From: Chitinophaga sp. 180180018-3 | Lineage (GTDB): Bacteria; Bacteroidota; Bacteroidia; Chitinophagales; Chitinophagaceae | Assembly (NCBI RefSeq): GCF_037893185.1 | Contig: NZ_CP140772.1 | Coordinates: forward strand, 5,270,001-5,334,000 | Direction of reading: 5' to 3' | Length of the DNA stretch: 64,000 nt | Shown: one piece after another, positions 16,635 to 25,479 of the stretch | Position numbering within the stretch: the first letter of the stretch is position 1 | How the letters are laid out: the number at the start of each line of letters is the position of its first letter | The notes under the pieces: model-generated | The model's input: the letters and a program-made list of their open reading frames with translations, nothing else | Told to the model about the DNA's origin: nothing | Database searches by the model: none | Translations under genes and position numbers: made by a program

Positions 16635-17195
16635 ATGGACGACCAAAAACTGTTGGCTTATTTAAGTTCGGACAACGAGTTGGCATTTGAAGGGATCTTC
16701 CGGAAGTATTTTGTTCCGCTGACAGGTTTTGCAAATGCTTACCTCAATAATCCGGAACAGGCCAAAGACATGGTACAGGCTGTATTGCTGCGTCTGTGGG
16801 AGCAAAGGGAATCGCTGGAAATACATACCGCCCTGAAACCCTACCTGTACAATGCGGTCAGGAACAGTTGTCTGAACGAATTACAAAAAAACAAAACACA
16901 ACAGAAACGATTGTCGGCCTTCCTTCCCGAAACAAGTGAAGTGATCAATTCCCGTATTGAATATGCAGAGCTCCGCCAACAGATACACCACGCTATAGCC
17001 GCCCTGCCGGAAGAGTGCCGCAGGATATTCATATTAAGCCGCTTCGAAAAGCGCCGTTATAGTGAAATTGCCACCCAGCTGGGTATTTCTGTTAAAACAG
17101 TGGAGGCACAGATCAGCAAAGCTTTGAGGATACTAAGAGTACGACTGGCGGGCCTTTTCCTTGTTTTCTTATTTTTTTTAAGAAATTTTTTCTGA
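16635..17195 (+). CDS. ECF RNA polymerase sigma factor
   Basis: The 186-residue protein has sigma region 2 (residues ~10-80: FEGIFRKYFVPLTGFANAYL, QAKDMVQAVLLRLWEQRE, PYLYNAVRNSCLNELQ) and region 4 (~115-168: IHHAIAALPEECRRIFILSRFEKRRYSEIATQLGISVKTVEAQISKALRILR in several pieces). It belongs to the FecI-like/Bacteroidota ECF group. The extra hydrophobic end (LFLVFLFFLRNFF) is typical for these proteins. It precedes a FecR-type anti-sigma gene (44 bp gap) and a SusC gene with an STN domain, the standard three-part surface-signalling module. Confidence 0.95.
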   Translation: MDDQKLLAYLSSDNELAFEGIFRKYFVPLTGFANAYLNNPEQAKDMVQAVLLRLWEQRESLEIHTALKPYLYNAVRNSCLNELQKNKTQQKRLSAFLPETSEVINSRIEYAELRQQIHHAIAALPEECRRIFILSRFEKRRYSEIATQLGISVKTVEAQISKALRILRVRLAGLFLVFLFFLRNFF

Positions 17196-17239
17196 TGACG
17201 TAAGGGTAGGGATATTTTTTTCTGTCTTGTAGATACTTT

Positions 17240-18265
17240 ATGCATCCAATTGATCAAACAGACTGGGAATTAATCAGCAGGTACCTGGGAGGCACTGCTT
17301 CGGAAACAGAGATCGAACAGGTAAAAGCCTGGGCTGCCCTCGCGCCGGCCAATACCCAACTGCTGGAAGAAATGCAACAGCTGTGGGAACAATCGGCCGA
17401 AGCTGCCGTATATGAGCAGATAGACCTCGAATCGGAATGGGCAAGGATGCAGGAGCAGATGAACGACGGCCGGAAAATGCAGCCCACGCGTAAACGTTAT
17501 GGCAACTGGTGGAAATGGGCCGCTGTATTCCTCCTGCTGGCAGGAAGCGGATGGTGGGCTTTCCGGACTACCAGGCCATCGGCCCCGGTGGCGGAATATA
17601 ACCAAATCACCGTATCCAAGGGACAACGCATGCAGTTGCAGCTGTCTGATGGCACCAGGGTATGGCTGAACGGCAATACGGAATTACGCTACCCTACCGC
17701 CTTTAACAACCGTACGCGGGAAGTGGAGATCACCGGCGCCGCTTATTTCGATGTAGCAGCAAATGCGGACAAACCATTTATAGTAAAAACGCCGGATTAC
17801 AGCGTGAGGGTATTAGGCACCGAATTCAGGGTACTGGCCTATCCCGGTAATCCCTTATCTGTAACAACACTCGTAAAAGGAGCCATACAGATAGAAAATT
17901 ACGACGCCACCGGCAACAAGCAGGTACTGAAAGCAGGCCATGAAGCTATTTTTAACAGGGACAATAAAAGTATCAGTATTCAACCATCGGATCTGACCAG
18001 GAATATGCAGATGAAAGGTGAAGCCCTTTCCTTTAAAGGCATTACCATGAAAGACCTGGCACAGAAACTTGAAGTGATTTATGGCATTAAGATCAAACTG
18101 GCAGACGACAGCCTGAAAAATCTGAAGTTCACGGGGAAATTTTACGACGACGAAACAATCTGGAAAGCACTGGACGTCATCCGTCTTACCACACCTGTTA
18201 TCTACACGTACACTGGAAACGAAATATTTATCAACTGGCAGCAACAGGCTACAACGCCACATTGA
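17240..18265 (+). CDS. FecR-family anti-sigma factor
   Basis: The 341-residue protein has a cytoplasmic N-terminal sigma-binding part (residues 1-88), one transmembrane helix at about 91-107 (WKWAAVFLLLAGSGWWAF) and a periplasmic FecR domain. The latter shows DGTRVWLNGNTELRYP, VEITGAAYFDVAANADKPF and VRVLGTEFRVLAY, followed by a DUF4974 C-terminus (GITMKDLAQKLEVIYGIKI... LKFTGKFYDDETIWKALDVI). DUF4974/STN-like parts contact the STN domain of the partner SusC when ligand binds, releasing the sigma factor. The gene lies between its sigma factor and the SusC gene. Confidence 0.95.
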   Translation: MHPIDQTDWELISRYLGGTASETEIEQVKAWAALAPANTQLLEEMQQLWEQSAEAAVYEQIDLESEWARMQEQMNDGRKMQPTRKRYGNWWKWAAVFLLLAGSGWWAFRTTRPSAPVAEYNQITVSKGQRMQLQLSDGTRVWLNGNTELRYPTAFNNRTREVEITGAAYFDVAANADKPFIVKTPDYSVRVLGTEFRVLAYPGNPLSVTTLVKGAIQIENYDATGNKQVLKAGHEAIFNRDNKSISIQPSDLTRNMQMKGEALSFKGITMKDLAQKLEVIYGIKIKLADDSLKNLKFTGKFYDDETIWKALDVIRLTTPVIYTYTGNEIFINWQQQATTPH

Positions 18266-18435
18266 ACAGGAAGGCCACACCTGTAAATCATGACCATTTT
18301 ATCGGAAACGTTGTGTGATGCACAAGCATGGAACCTCCATGCAAAAAAAACGGGAAATGTTGAAGCCATCTCCCGTTTGGATCATTGCTAACACAAGGTG
18401 ACCTGTTATCAGCAATATTCAACCAATGTAAAAGT

Positions 18436-21400
18436 ATGAAAAAAAAATCCTTTTTGCCTGGCCGTTCATGGCGCCGGCACAAAATTCCACTTGCTATGAA
18501 ATTGTCTGCATTCTTACTGTTCTGCGGTGTCTTGCAAGCCAATGCAACACTTGTTTTCTCGCAGCATAATAAACTCACGCTGCAGGTCAACAACAGCTCC
18601 CTGGACTCTGTTTTCAGGGCCATTGAAAATAACAGCGATTATTCCATTTTTTACAAACAAGGTCAACTTGATGTAACAAAAAAAATTAATGTAAATGCAA
18701 TCGATTGTCGCATTGAGACACTGCTGACCGAGGTGTTGAAAGGCACCAACACCTCTTTCACCATCGCCGACCGGCATATCGTGATTATCCCCAACAGCAA
18801 AAGCAGCAGCAGCTTTACCTATAGCAGCGCCGCAGCAGCTGACGACATCACCATCAAAGGGATCGTCACCGACCGTAACGGCCAGCCCCTGCCCGGCGTA
18901 AGCATCGTGGTAAAAGGCAGCAAAAATGGTGTGATCACAGATGGTGGCGGGCACTTCTCCATCAAAGTACCCAATACCAAAGCCACGCTGGTATTCTCCT
19001 TTATAGGATACTCCCAGCAGGAAGTAGCCGTTGGCAACAAAGTAAACCTGAGTGTGGCACTGGACGACGATCACAAAAAACTGGACGAAGTGGTGGTAAT
19101 CGGCTACGGCTCCGTCAGGAAAACAGACGTTACCAGCGCTATTTCCAGCATCTCAGAAAAGGATTTCAACCGGGGCGCCGTGGTATCGCCCATGCAGCTG
19201 ATCCAGGGTAAAGTACCCGGCCTCGTGATCGTCAACAACCAGGGAAATGATCCCAATGGCCAGTCGTCCGTACAGCTGCGCGGTATTTCCTCCGTAAAAG
19301 GCAGTGGCGGCCCGCTCATCGTTATCGACGGTATCCCCGGCGGTAACCTGAATAACCTCTCTCCTGAAGATATCGCCTCCATGGACGTTTTACGCGACGG
19401 TTCTGCCGCCGCCATATACGGCACCCGCGGTACCAACGGCGTGATCATCATCACCACCAAACGCGCTAAGAACGGCGCGGCTACGGTTAACTACGACGGC
19501 TACGCCTATACGGATCAGGTATACAACTTCCCGAGGGTACTTACCGCCGATGAATACAGGGCCTATGCGGAAGAATACAAGAAGATCAATCCTACTTTCG
19601 TACTGAATGATGGTGGCGCCAACACCGACTGGTTCAAGGTGCTGACCAAAAAGCCTTTCAGCCAGGTACACAATATCTCCGTGTCCGGAGGCACGGAAAA
19701 ATCCAATATCCGCGCGGCAGTATCTTACCGCAACCTGGATGGTATCGCCATCGAAACATGGAGGAAAATTGTGAACACCAGGGTCAGCTTCACGCAGAAA
19801 GCGATTGACGATAAGCTCACTATCCAGGGTAATTTTGCGACCTCATTTCTGCAATACAACAAAACAGATAACACCATCTTCGGAGATGCGGTAGGCCGCA
19901 ACCCTACATTCCCCGTATTCAACCCGGATGGCAGCTATTTCGAAGATCCGGCCGACCGTACCGGTAATCCATACGCCCGCCGTATGCAAACGGAAGACGG
20001 AGAAAGAATCAAGCACCTCAACGGAAGCATCAAAGCTACCCTGGCCCTGGCCCCCGGCCTCAATGCCAGCGGCTTCTTCGCTATGCAGCGCAGAGACGTG
20101 ATTTCTTACTACTACCAGTCGCGCGATGCCTGGCAGAGCAAGATCAATGGCCAGAACGGCAACGCCAACAGAAGTACCGCCTTCGACTACGACCGTACTT
20201 TCGAATACACCATCGACTACGCCAAAACTATTGGCAGGCATAATATTACCGGTCTTGCCGGCTACAGCTACCAGGACTTCATGAGCGAAGGCTTCAACGT
20301 ATCCAACCAGAACTTCCTCACAGATGCCATGAGCTACAACAACCTCGGCGCCGGTCAGGCTTTCAAAGCCACACCTGGTACAGGTTCCGACCTGGGTAGC
20401 AGCAAAAGCTCCAGCAAACTGATCGCCTTCTTTGGCAGGGCCATCTACAGCTACGACGACCGCCTCCTCCTCTCCGCCTCCGTACGCCGTGAAGGTTCTT
20501 CCAAATTCGGCCGCAACAATAAATGGGGCTGGTTCCCCGCTGTGAATGCCGGCTGGCGCGTGAGTAAAGAATCATTCTTTCCGAAAGGCGGACTGCTGGA
20601 AGACCTGAAAATACGTGCCGGTTTCGGTATCACCGGTAACCAGGGACTCGGTTCCTATGCGTCTCTGCAAACACTCACCACCGGCGCGCAGTTCCTCTGG
20701 AATGGTGCATTTATGCCTACTTATGGTGCGTCTAACAGCTCCAATCCTAACCCGGATCTGCGCTGGGAAAAGAAAGCAGAGTATAACTTCGGTATCGACT
20801 TCACCCTGCGCAACAGCCGGTTGAGTGGTAGCATCGACATATACAACCGCCGTACTTCCGACCTGTTGCTGGATGCCACCGCTCCTGTTCCGTCGCAGAT
20901 TGCGCAAACCAGCGTAGTGAACCTCGGCGTAATCAGGAACACCGGTGTAGAACTGGCCCTGAACGCCAACATCATCGAAAGAAAAAAATTCAGCTGGAAC
21001 AATAGTTTTACTTTCTCCTATAATAAAAACCTGTTGGTATCCACTTCCTATGGAGCCGCCAGCAGCGCTCCGGTAGATCATTACAGCCTGCCGAATAATA
21101 TGGGCAACGCGTTCCGCCGTCAGGCCGGCCAGCCTATCGGTAACTTCTATGGCAGGGTGTTTAAAGATTTCGACGAAACACAGGGCCCTGGTAAAAATCA
21201 GTGGTTATTCTATACTAAGGCAGACGACTCCACACTGGATGGACAAGGCAAAAAGATCATCGGCAACGGTTTGCCAAAGATGTTTATCAGCATGACCAAC
21301 AACTTCTCCTACGGCCGCTGGGACCTGTCGGTATTCCTGAGGGGCAGCTTTATGTTCGACATTCTCAACATCACCGACATGGTGTATATGAACAAAGTCC

Positions 21401-21717
21401 GTTTCTCCGACAATTTCCTGAAAAAAGCGCTGGATCAGCCTATCAACGGTTCTTACGCTTACTCCAACTACTTCCTTGAGAAGGGTGATTTCGTAAAACT
21501 GGACAATGTAACACTGGGTTACACCTTCAATACCAGCAAGATCAAATACCTGCGTAAAGCGCGCCTGTATGTTTCCGGTCAGAACCTGCTCACATTTACC
21601 AGCTATACCGGCCGCGATCCGGATATCGAAGTGAATGGCCTCGAGCCAGGTATTGGCACCATGAACTTCTATCCACGCACCCGCACCTTTACAGTAGGCG
21701 TTAACGTTGGGTTTTAA
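18436..21717 (+). CDS. SusC/RagA TonB-dependent transporter with STN domain
   Basis: ATG 18436 gives 1093 residues. A signal peptide (~1-40) precedes an STN domain (~45-115), then a CarboxypepD_reg-like domain (DITIKGIVTDRNGQPLPGVSI), the TonB box region, plug (GSGGPLIVIDGIPGG, SMDVLRDGSAAAIYG, GVIIITTKRA) and a 22-strand outer-membrane barrel ending VGVNVGF. It imports a SusD-bound ligand with energy from TonB. The STN domain ties it to the FecR/ECF pair upstream. It is followed by SusD, DUF1080 and Gfo/Idh/MocA genes with gaps of 26, 10 and 1 bp, forming one operon. The substrate is probably a glycoside. Confidence 0.96.
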   Translation: MKKKSFLPGRSWRRHKIPLAMKLSAFLLFCGVLQANATLVFSQHNKLTLQVNNSSLDSVFRAIENNSDYSIFYKQGQLDVTKKINVNAIDCRIETLLTEVLKGTNTSFTIADRHIVIIPNSKSSSSFTYSSAAAADDITIKGIVTDRNGQPLPGVSIVVKGSKNGVITDGGGHFSIKVPNTKATLVFSFIGYSQQEVAVGNKVNLSVALDDDHKKLDEVVVIGYGSVRKTDVTSAISSISEKDFNRGAVVSPMQLIQGKVPGLVIVNNQGNDPNGQSSVQLRGISSVKGSGGPLIVIDGIPGGNLNNLSPEDIASMDVLRDGSAAAIYGTRGTNGVIIITTKRAKNGAATVNYDGYAYTDQVYNFPRVLTADEYRAYAEEYKKINPTFVLNDGGANTDWFKVLTKKPFSQVHNISVSGGTEKSNIRAAVSYRNLDGIAIETWRKIVNTRVSFTQKAIDDKLTIQGNFATSFLQYNKTDNTIFGDAVGRNPTFPVFNPDGSYFEDPADRTGNPYARRMQTEDGERIKHLNGSIKATLALAPGLNASGFFAMQRRDVISYYYQSRDAWQSKINGQNGNANRSTAFDYDRTFEYTIDYAKTIGRHNITGLAGYSYQDFMSEGFNVSNQNFLTDAMSYNNLGAGQAFKATPGTGSDLGSSKSSSKLIAFFGRAIYSYDDRLLLSASVRREGSSKFGRNNKWGWFPAVNAGWRVSKESFFPKGGLLEDLKIRAGFGITGNQGLGSYASLQTLTTGAQFLWNGAFMPTYGASNSSNPNPDLRWEKKAEYNFGIDFTLRNSRLSGSIDIYNRRTSDLLLDATAPVPSQIAQTSVVNLGVIRNTGVELALNANIIERKKFSWNNSFTFSYNKNLLVSTSYGAASSAPVDHYSLPNNMGNAFRRQAGQPIGNFYGRVFKDFDETQGPGKNQWLFYTKADDSTLDGQGKKIIGNGLPKMFISMTNNFSYGRWDLSVFLRGSFMFDILNITDMVYMNKVRFSDNFLKKALDQPINGSYAYSNYFLEKGDFVKLDNVTLGYTFNTSKIKYLRKARLYVSGQNLLTFTSYTGRDPDIEVNGLEPGIGTMNFYPRTRTFTVGVNVGF

Positions 21718-21743
21718 GCGATCACTAAAAAATATTATCAGCC

Positions 21744-23363
21744 ATGAATCTTTACTCTAAATCAACATACTTTGCAGCTGCCGCCGGGCTGGCCTTCATG
21801 GGCCTCTCTGCCTGTACCAATCTCGATGAAACAGTGTACAGCAGCGTTACTAAAGAGTCTTTTTTTAATTCAAAGGAAGAAGTAATTGCGAACTATATCC
21901 GCCCGTATTCGCACATTGTAGGAAGCTATCAATACCGCATCTGGCATCTGAATACACTGACTACCGACGAAGCTGCCATGCCCTACCGCGATGGTACTCC
22001 ACCGGCAGACGGCGGAGATCAGATCATTGGTATGCACTGGCATACCTGGACCGCCGACGATTCGGAGATCAAAAATACCTGGGACGCTATTTATCGTGGT
22101 GTGGGCCTGACCAATTCCACCCTCGAAAACATGGAGTCCGTTGATTTCGAGAAACTCCGCGTGGGGCTCGACAAATCCATGGTACTGGCTGAGATGCACT
22201 GTTACCGTGCCTGGTACTACTGGCTGCTCATGGATATGTGGGGCAATATTCCCATCTCTGAAAAAGTAGGCGACCCATTGTATCCTGAAACCAAACCAAG
22301 AAAAGAAGTGTTTTCGTACATAGAGAAAGAAGTGCTGAACAATGCGGATAAGCTGCTGGATAAAGGCGCACCTAACTCTTACGGACATATGATAAAACCT
22401 GCAGCCTGGGCTATGCTGGCCAAGTTATACCTGAATGCCCAGGTATATGGCGGCACACTTACAGCGGCCGGATTGCAGCCGGGGCCTGAACGTTGGGACG
22501 ACTGTATCAAATATTGCGACAAGGTCATCAATTACAACGCTGGCGGTGGTTATCAGCTGGATGCTAACTGGAACGACCCGTTCAAGATTAAGAATGAGTT
22601 GTCGAAAGAAAACATCTTCGTGGTAGTATACGATACCACTTATGCACAGGAGATGCGCTGGAACTATAAAAACCTCCACCAGGAACATCAGAAAACCTAT
22701 GGATTTTCCTGGGCGCCGCAGAACCGTATCATGACACATAACAATTTCTACAGCCTGTTTGGCGCTACCGACCTGCGCCGTCAGCAATGGCTGGTAGGGC
22801 CTCAGTTTGCAGCAGATGGGGTAACTCCGCTGAAATGTCTGAGTGGTGCACAAAAAGGCAAACCATTGGTATTAGATCCGTATTTTGTGAACGCACCGGG
22901 AGATACTGCTACCATGCTCACGGCGAAAGAATTCCACGGAGCAAGGAACGTTAAATATGAAATACAAAAAGGCACTAAGATTAGTCAGATGAGCAATGAT
23001 GCGCCGGTATACCGTCTTGCTGATGTAATGCTGATGAAGGCAGAAGCCATCATGCGGAAAAACGGCGGAACGGCCACACAGGAGGCAGTAGACCTGGTAA
23101 ATGCAGTGCGCAAAAGAGACTTCGCTCCCGGCGATCCTAAGGGCACCTATACAACGGCAACGCTTACACTGAATGAACTGCTGAACGAGCGTGGCCGCGA
23201 ATTTGCCTGGGAAGGGTGGCGCAGGAATGACCTGATCCGCTTCGGCAAATTCACTGCACCCGGGTGGGATAAGAAGCAGTCGGAGCCCTGGCGTATCGTG
23301 TTTCCGGTTCCGAACAACACACTGAGCGTAAATCCGAATCTCAAACAAAATCCAGGATATTAA
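21744..23363 (+). CDS. SusD/RagB surface lipoprotein
   Basis: The 539-residue lipoprotein has a lipobox with Cys24 (GLSACTNLDE). The SusD fold is shown by the N-terminal TKESFFNSKEEVIANY, the TPR-type helices (EMHCYRAWYYWLLMDMWGNIP, AAWAMLAKLYLNAQ) and the C-terminal LLNERGREFAWEGWRRNDLIRFGKF. SusD proteins cap the SusC barrel and bind the glycan or other ligand on the cell surface. It lies 26 bp after its SusC and 10 bp before the DUF1080 gene. Confidence 0.96.
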   Translation: MNLYSKSTYFAAAAGLAFMGLSACTNLDETVYSSVTKESFFNSKEEVIANYIRPYSHIVGSYQYRIWHLNTLTTDEAAMPYRDGTPPADGGDQIIGMHWHTWTADDSEIKNTWDAIYRGVGLTNSTLENMESVDFEKLRVGLDKSMVLAEMHCYRAWYYWLLMDMWGNIPISEKVGDPLYPETKPRKEVFSYIEKEVLNNADKLLDKGAPNSYGHMIKPAAWAMLAKLYLNAQVYGGTLTAAGLQPGPERWDDCIKYCDKVINYNAGGGYQLDANWNDPFKIKNELSKENIFVVVYDTTYAQEMRWNYKNLHQEHQKTYGFSWAPQNRIMTHNNFYSLFGATDLRRQQWLVGPQFAADGVTPLKCLSGAQKGKPLVLDPYFVNAPGDTATMLTAKEFHGARNVKYEIQKGTKISQMSNDAPVYRLADVMLMKAEAIMRKNGGTATQEAVDLVNAVRKRDFAPGDPKGTYTTATLTLNELLNERGREFAWEGWRRNDLIRFGKFTAPGWDKKQSEPWRIVFPVPNNTLSVNPNLKQNPGY

Positions 23364-23373
23364 ATACAGACAA

Positions 23374-24072
23374 ATGAAAAAGTTCATGCTGCTTTTTACT
23401 GCTTGCGCCATCGGTGCAATGACAGTGGTTGCACAACAACCCACACTTACTAAAAAAGAAAAGAAAGAAGGCTGGAAGCTGCTGTTCGACGGCAAAACTT
23501 CCGGCGGATGGAAAAGTGCCAATGGCAAACCTTTCCCTGAAAAGGGCTGGGTGATCAAAGATGGGATCCTGCAAACAGATCCGACTGCCGGCCATGGTGG
23601 CGATATCATCACCGACAGCCAATACACCAACTTCGAGCTGAACCTCGAATTTCGCCTGACCAGCGGCGCCAACAGCGGTATCAAATATTACCTGCTGCCC
23701 AACACTTCACTCGGACTGGAATACCAGCTGATCGACGATGTAAACCATCCGGATGCCAAGCTGGGGATGGCCGGGAACCGTACGCTGGCAGCACTGTACG
23801 ACCTGATCGCCCCTGCCGCCGATAAGCAGGCCAAGCCGGTAGGTGAATGGAACACAGTACGTATTATCTCAAAAGGTACGCACGTAGAACACTGGCTCAA
23901 CGGCCGGAAAGTGGTGGAATATGAACGTGGCAGCGATGCTTTCAAGGCGCTGGTAGCTGCGAGCAAATACAAAAACATCAAAGGATTTTCCGAAGTAACG
24001 GAAACGCCTATACTGCTACAGGAACATGGAGATGCAGTTGCATTCCGGAACATTAAAATAAAAGCGTTGTAA
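23374..24072 (+). CDS. DUF1080 protein (3-keto-disaccharide hydrolase/lyase fold)
   Basis: The 232-residue protein has a Sec signal peptide (MKKFMLLFTACAIGAMTVVAQQ) and a single DUF1080 domain with a concanavalin-like jelly roll: GWKLLFDGKTSGGWK, NFELNLEFRLTSGANSGIKYY, PVGEWNTVRIISKGTHVEHWLNG split over several strands, and ILLQEHGDAVAFRNIKIK at the end. Members of this family cleave 3-keto-glycosides, either as hydrolases or as 1,2-lyases. With the exported Gfo/Idh/MocA oxidoreductase 1 bp downstream it would form the two-step oxidise-then-cleave route for glycosides in the periplasm. The exact glycoside is unknown. Confidence 0.88.
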   Translation: MKKFMLLFTACAIGAMTVVAQQPTLTKKEKKEGWKLLFDGKTSGGWKSANGKPFPEKGWVIKDGILQTDPTAGHGGDIITDSQYTNFELNLEFRLTSGANSGIKYYLLPNTSLGLEYQLIDDVNHPDAKLGMAGNRTLAALYDLIAPAADKQAKPVGEWNTVRIISKGTHVEHWLNGRKVVEYERGSDAFKALVAASKYKNIKGFSEVTETPILLQEHGDAVAFRNIKIKAL

Positions 24073-24073
24073 T

Positions 24074-25417
24074 ATGGAAAATACAAGAAGGGACTTTATT
24101 AAAAAGATGGCTACCGGCTCCGCTGCTGTTGCCATTGGCGGTCTTGGCCTGGGTTTCTCGGCCAAAAGCTATGCGCGCATCATCGGTTCAAATGATATGG
24201 TGAGAGTGGCATTAATGGGATGTAACGGAAGAGGTTCGTTCCTGGCGCGTGCTTTCACACAACAAAAAAACACAGAAGTATCTTACATCTGCGATGTAGA
24301 TCCCAGGGCCCTGGAAAAAGGGATGGCTGCGGTGAAACGCGCAGGAGGCACTAACACACCTAAAGCAGAAGGTGATTTCCGGAAAGCGCTGGCCGATAAA
24401 AACGTAGATGCGTTAGCGGTAGCTGCACCGGATCACTGGCATGCACCTGCTACCATCCTCGGTTGCCAGGCAGGCAAACACGTTTATTGCGAAAAGCCGT
24501 TGAGCCACAATCCTAACGAAGGAGAAATGGCGGTAGCTGCAGCCCGCAAATACAAACGCGTTGTACAAATGGGCAGCCAGCGCCGCTCCTGGCCTGTGCT
24601 CACAGCCGGTATACAGGAACTGCACAGCGGCGTGATCGGGAAAGTACATATGGCCAAAGCATGGTATACCAACAACCGCGGCTCTATCGGCAAAGGCGAA
24701 CTTACCGCTGTACCTGCCGGCCTGAACTACGATCTCTGGCAGGGGCCCGCACCACGCATGCCTTTCCGTAGTAACCTGATTCACTATAACTGGCACTGGT
24801 TCTGGCATTGGGGTACCGGCGAAGCATTGAACAACGGCACCCACGAAATAGATGTGATCCGATGGGGCCTCGGAGCCGACTATCCCCTGAGCGTCAACTC
24901 TACAGGCGGCCGTTTCCACTACCAGGACGACTGGGAAACACCCGATACACAGCTGATCACCTTCAACTGCCCGAACAACGTAACCGTGTTATGGGAAGGC
25001 CGCAGCTGCAACGGACGTCTCGTAGAAGGCGCCGACCGTGGCGTGATCTTCTACGGTGAAAACGGCAGCATGACTACCGGCGGCAACAGCTTCACTATCT
25101 ACGATCAGAAAAATAAGATCGTGAAAGAAGTAAAATCAGATGCCGTGATCGATGGCCGCAACACCGCCAGTCCAAGCGAAGGCCTGGATGCCATACACGT
25201 TACCAATTTCATTGACAGCATCCGCGAACACAAAATGCCGAATGCAGATGTGGAAACCGGCCACAAGAGCACGCTCTGGGTACAGCTGGGCAATATTGCA
25301 CAACGCGTAGGCCATACCCTGAAAATCGATCAGCGCAATGGCCATATACTCGACGATAAAGAAGCACTTAAATACTGGAGCCGCCAATATGAACCAGGCT
25401 GGGCTCCCAAAATCTGA
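24074..25417 (+). CDS. TAT-exported Gfo/Idh/MocA-family oxidoreductase
   Basis: The 447-residue protein has a twin-arginine signal (TRRDFIKKMATGSAAVAIGG), a Rossmann fold with VALMGCNGRGSFLAR, the family motif CEKPLSH carrying the catalytic Lys, and the C-terminal domain with WHWGTGEALNNGTHEIDVIRW holding the expected acidic and His residues. TAT export fits an enzyme that folds with NAD(P) in the cytoplasm and acts in the periplasm. Glycoside 3-oxidation, or reduction of 3-keto sugars, is the likely role together with the DUF1080 protein upstream. It closes the operon, followed by a terminator at 25450. Confidence 0.9.
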   Translation: MENTRRDFIKKMATGSAAVAIGGLGLGFSAKSYARIIGSNDMVRVALMGCNGRGSFLARAFTQQKNTEVSYICDVDPRALEKGMAAVKRAGGTNTPKAEGDFRKALADKNVDALAVAAPDHWHAPATILGCQAGKHVYCEKPLSHNPNEGEMAVAAARKYKRVVQMGSQRRSWPVLTAGIQELHSGVIGKVHMAKAWYTNNRGSIGKGELTAVPAGLNYDLWQGPAPRMPFRSNLIHYNWHWFWHWGTGEALNNGTHEIDVIRWGLGADYPLSVNSTGGRFHYQDDWETPDTQLITFNCPNNVTVLWEGRSCNGRLVEGADRGVIFYGENGSMTTGGNSFTIYDQKNKIVKEVKSDAVIDGRNTASPSEGLDAIHVTNFIDSIREHKMPNADVETGHKSTLWVQLGNIAQRVGHTLKIDQRNGHILDDKEALKYWSRQYEPGWAPKI

Positions 25418-25449
25418 CGATGAGTGGAATTATACTGTTACAATGGCAC

Positions 25450-25479
25450 CGCGGGGACTTCTGCCCCCGCGTTTTTTTT
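25450..25479 (+). terminator. Rho-independent terminator of the sigma-SusCD-Gfo operon
   Basis: A 7-bp stem (CGCGGGG with CCCCGCG) and an 8-base loop are followed by eight T. It lies between the convergent Gfo/Idh and FtsX genes. Confidence 0.85.

Noticed and set aside
18326..18350. Hairpin GCATGGA/TCCATGC followed by eight A, between fecR and susC
   Set aside because: For the plus-strand operon a terminator needs T after the stem; the A-run is on the wrong side, and no minus-strand gene ends there. It may be a leader structure at most.
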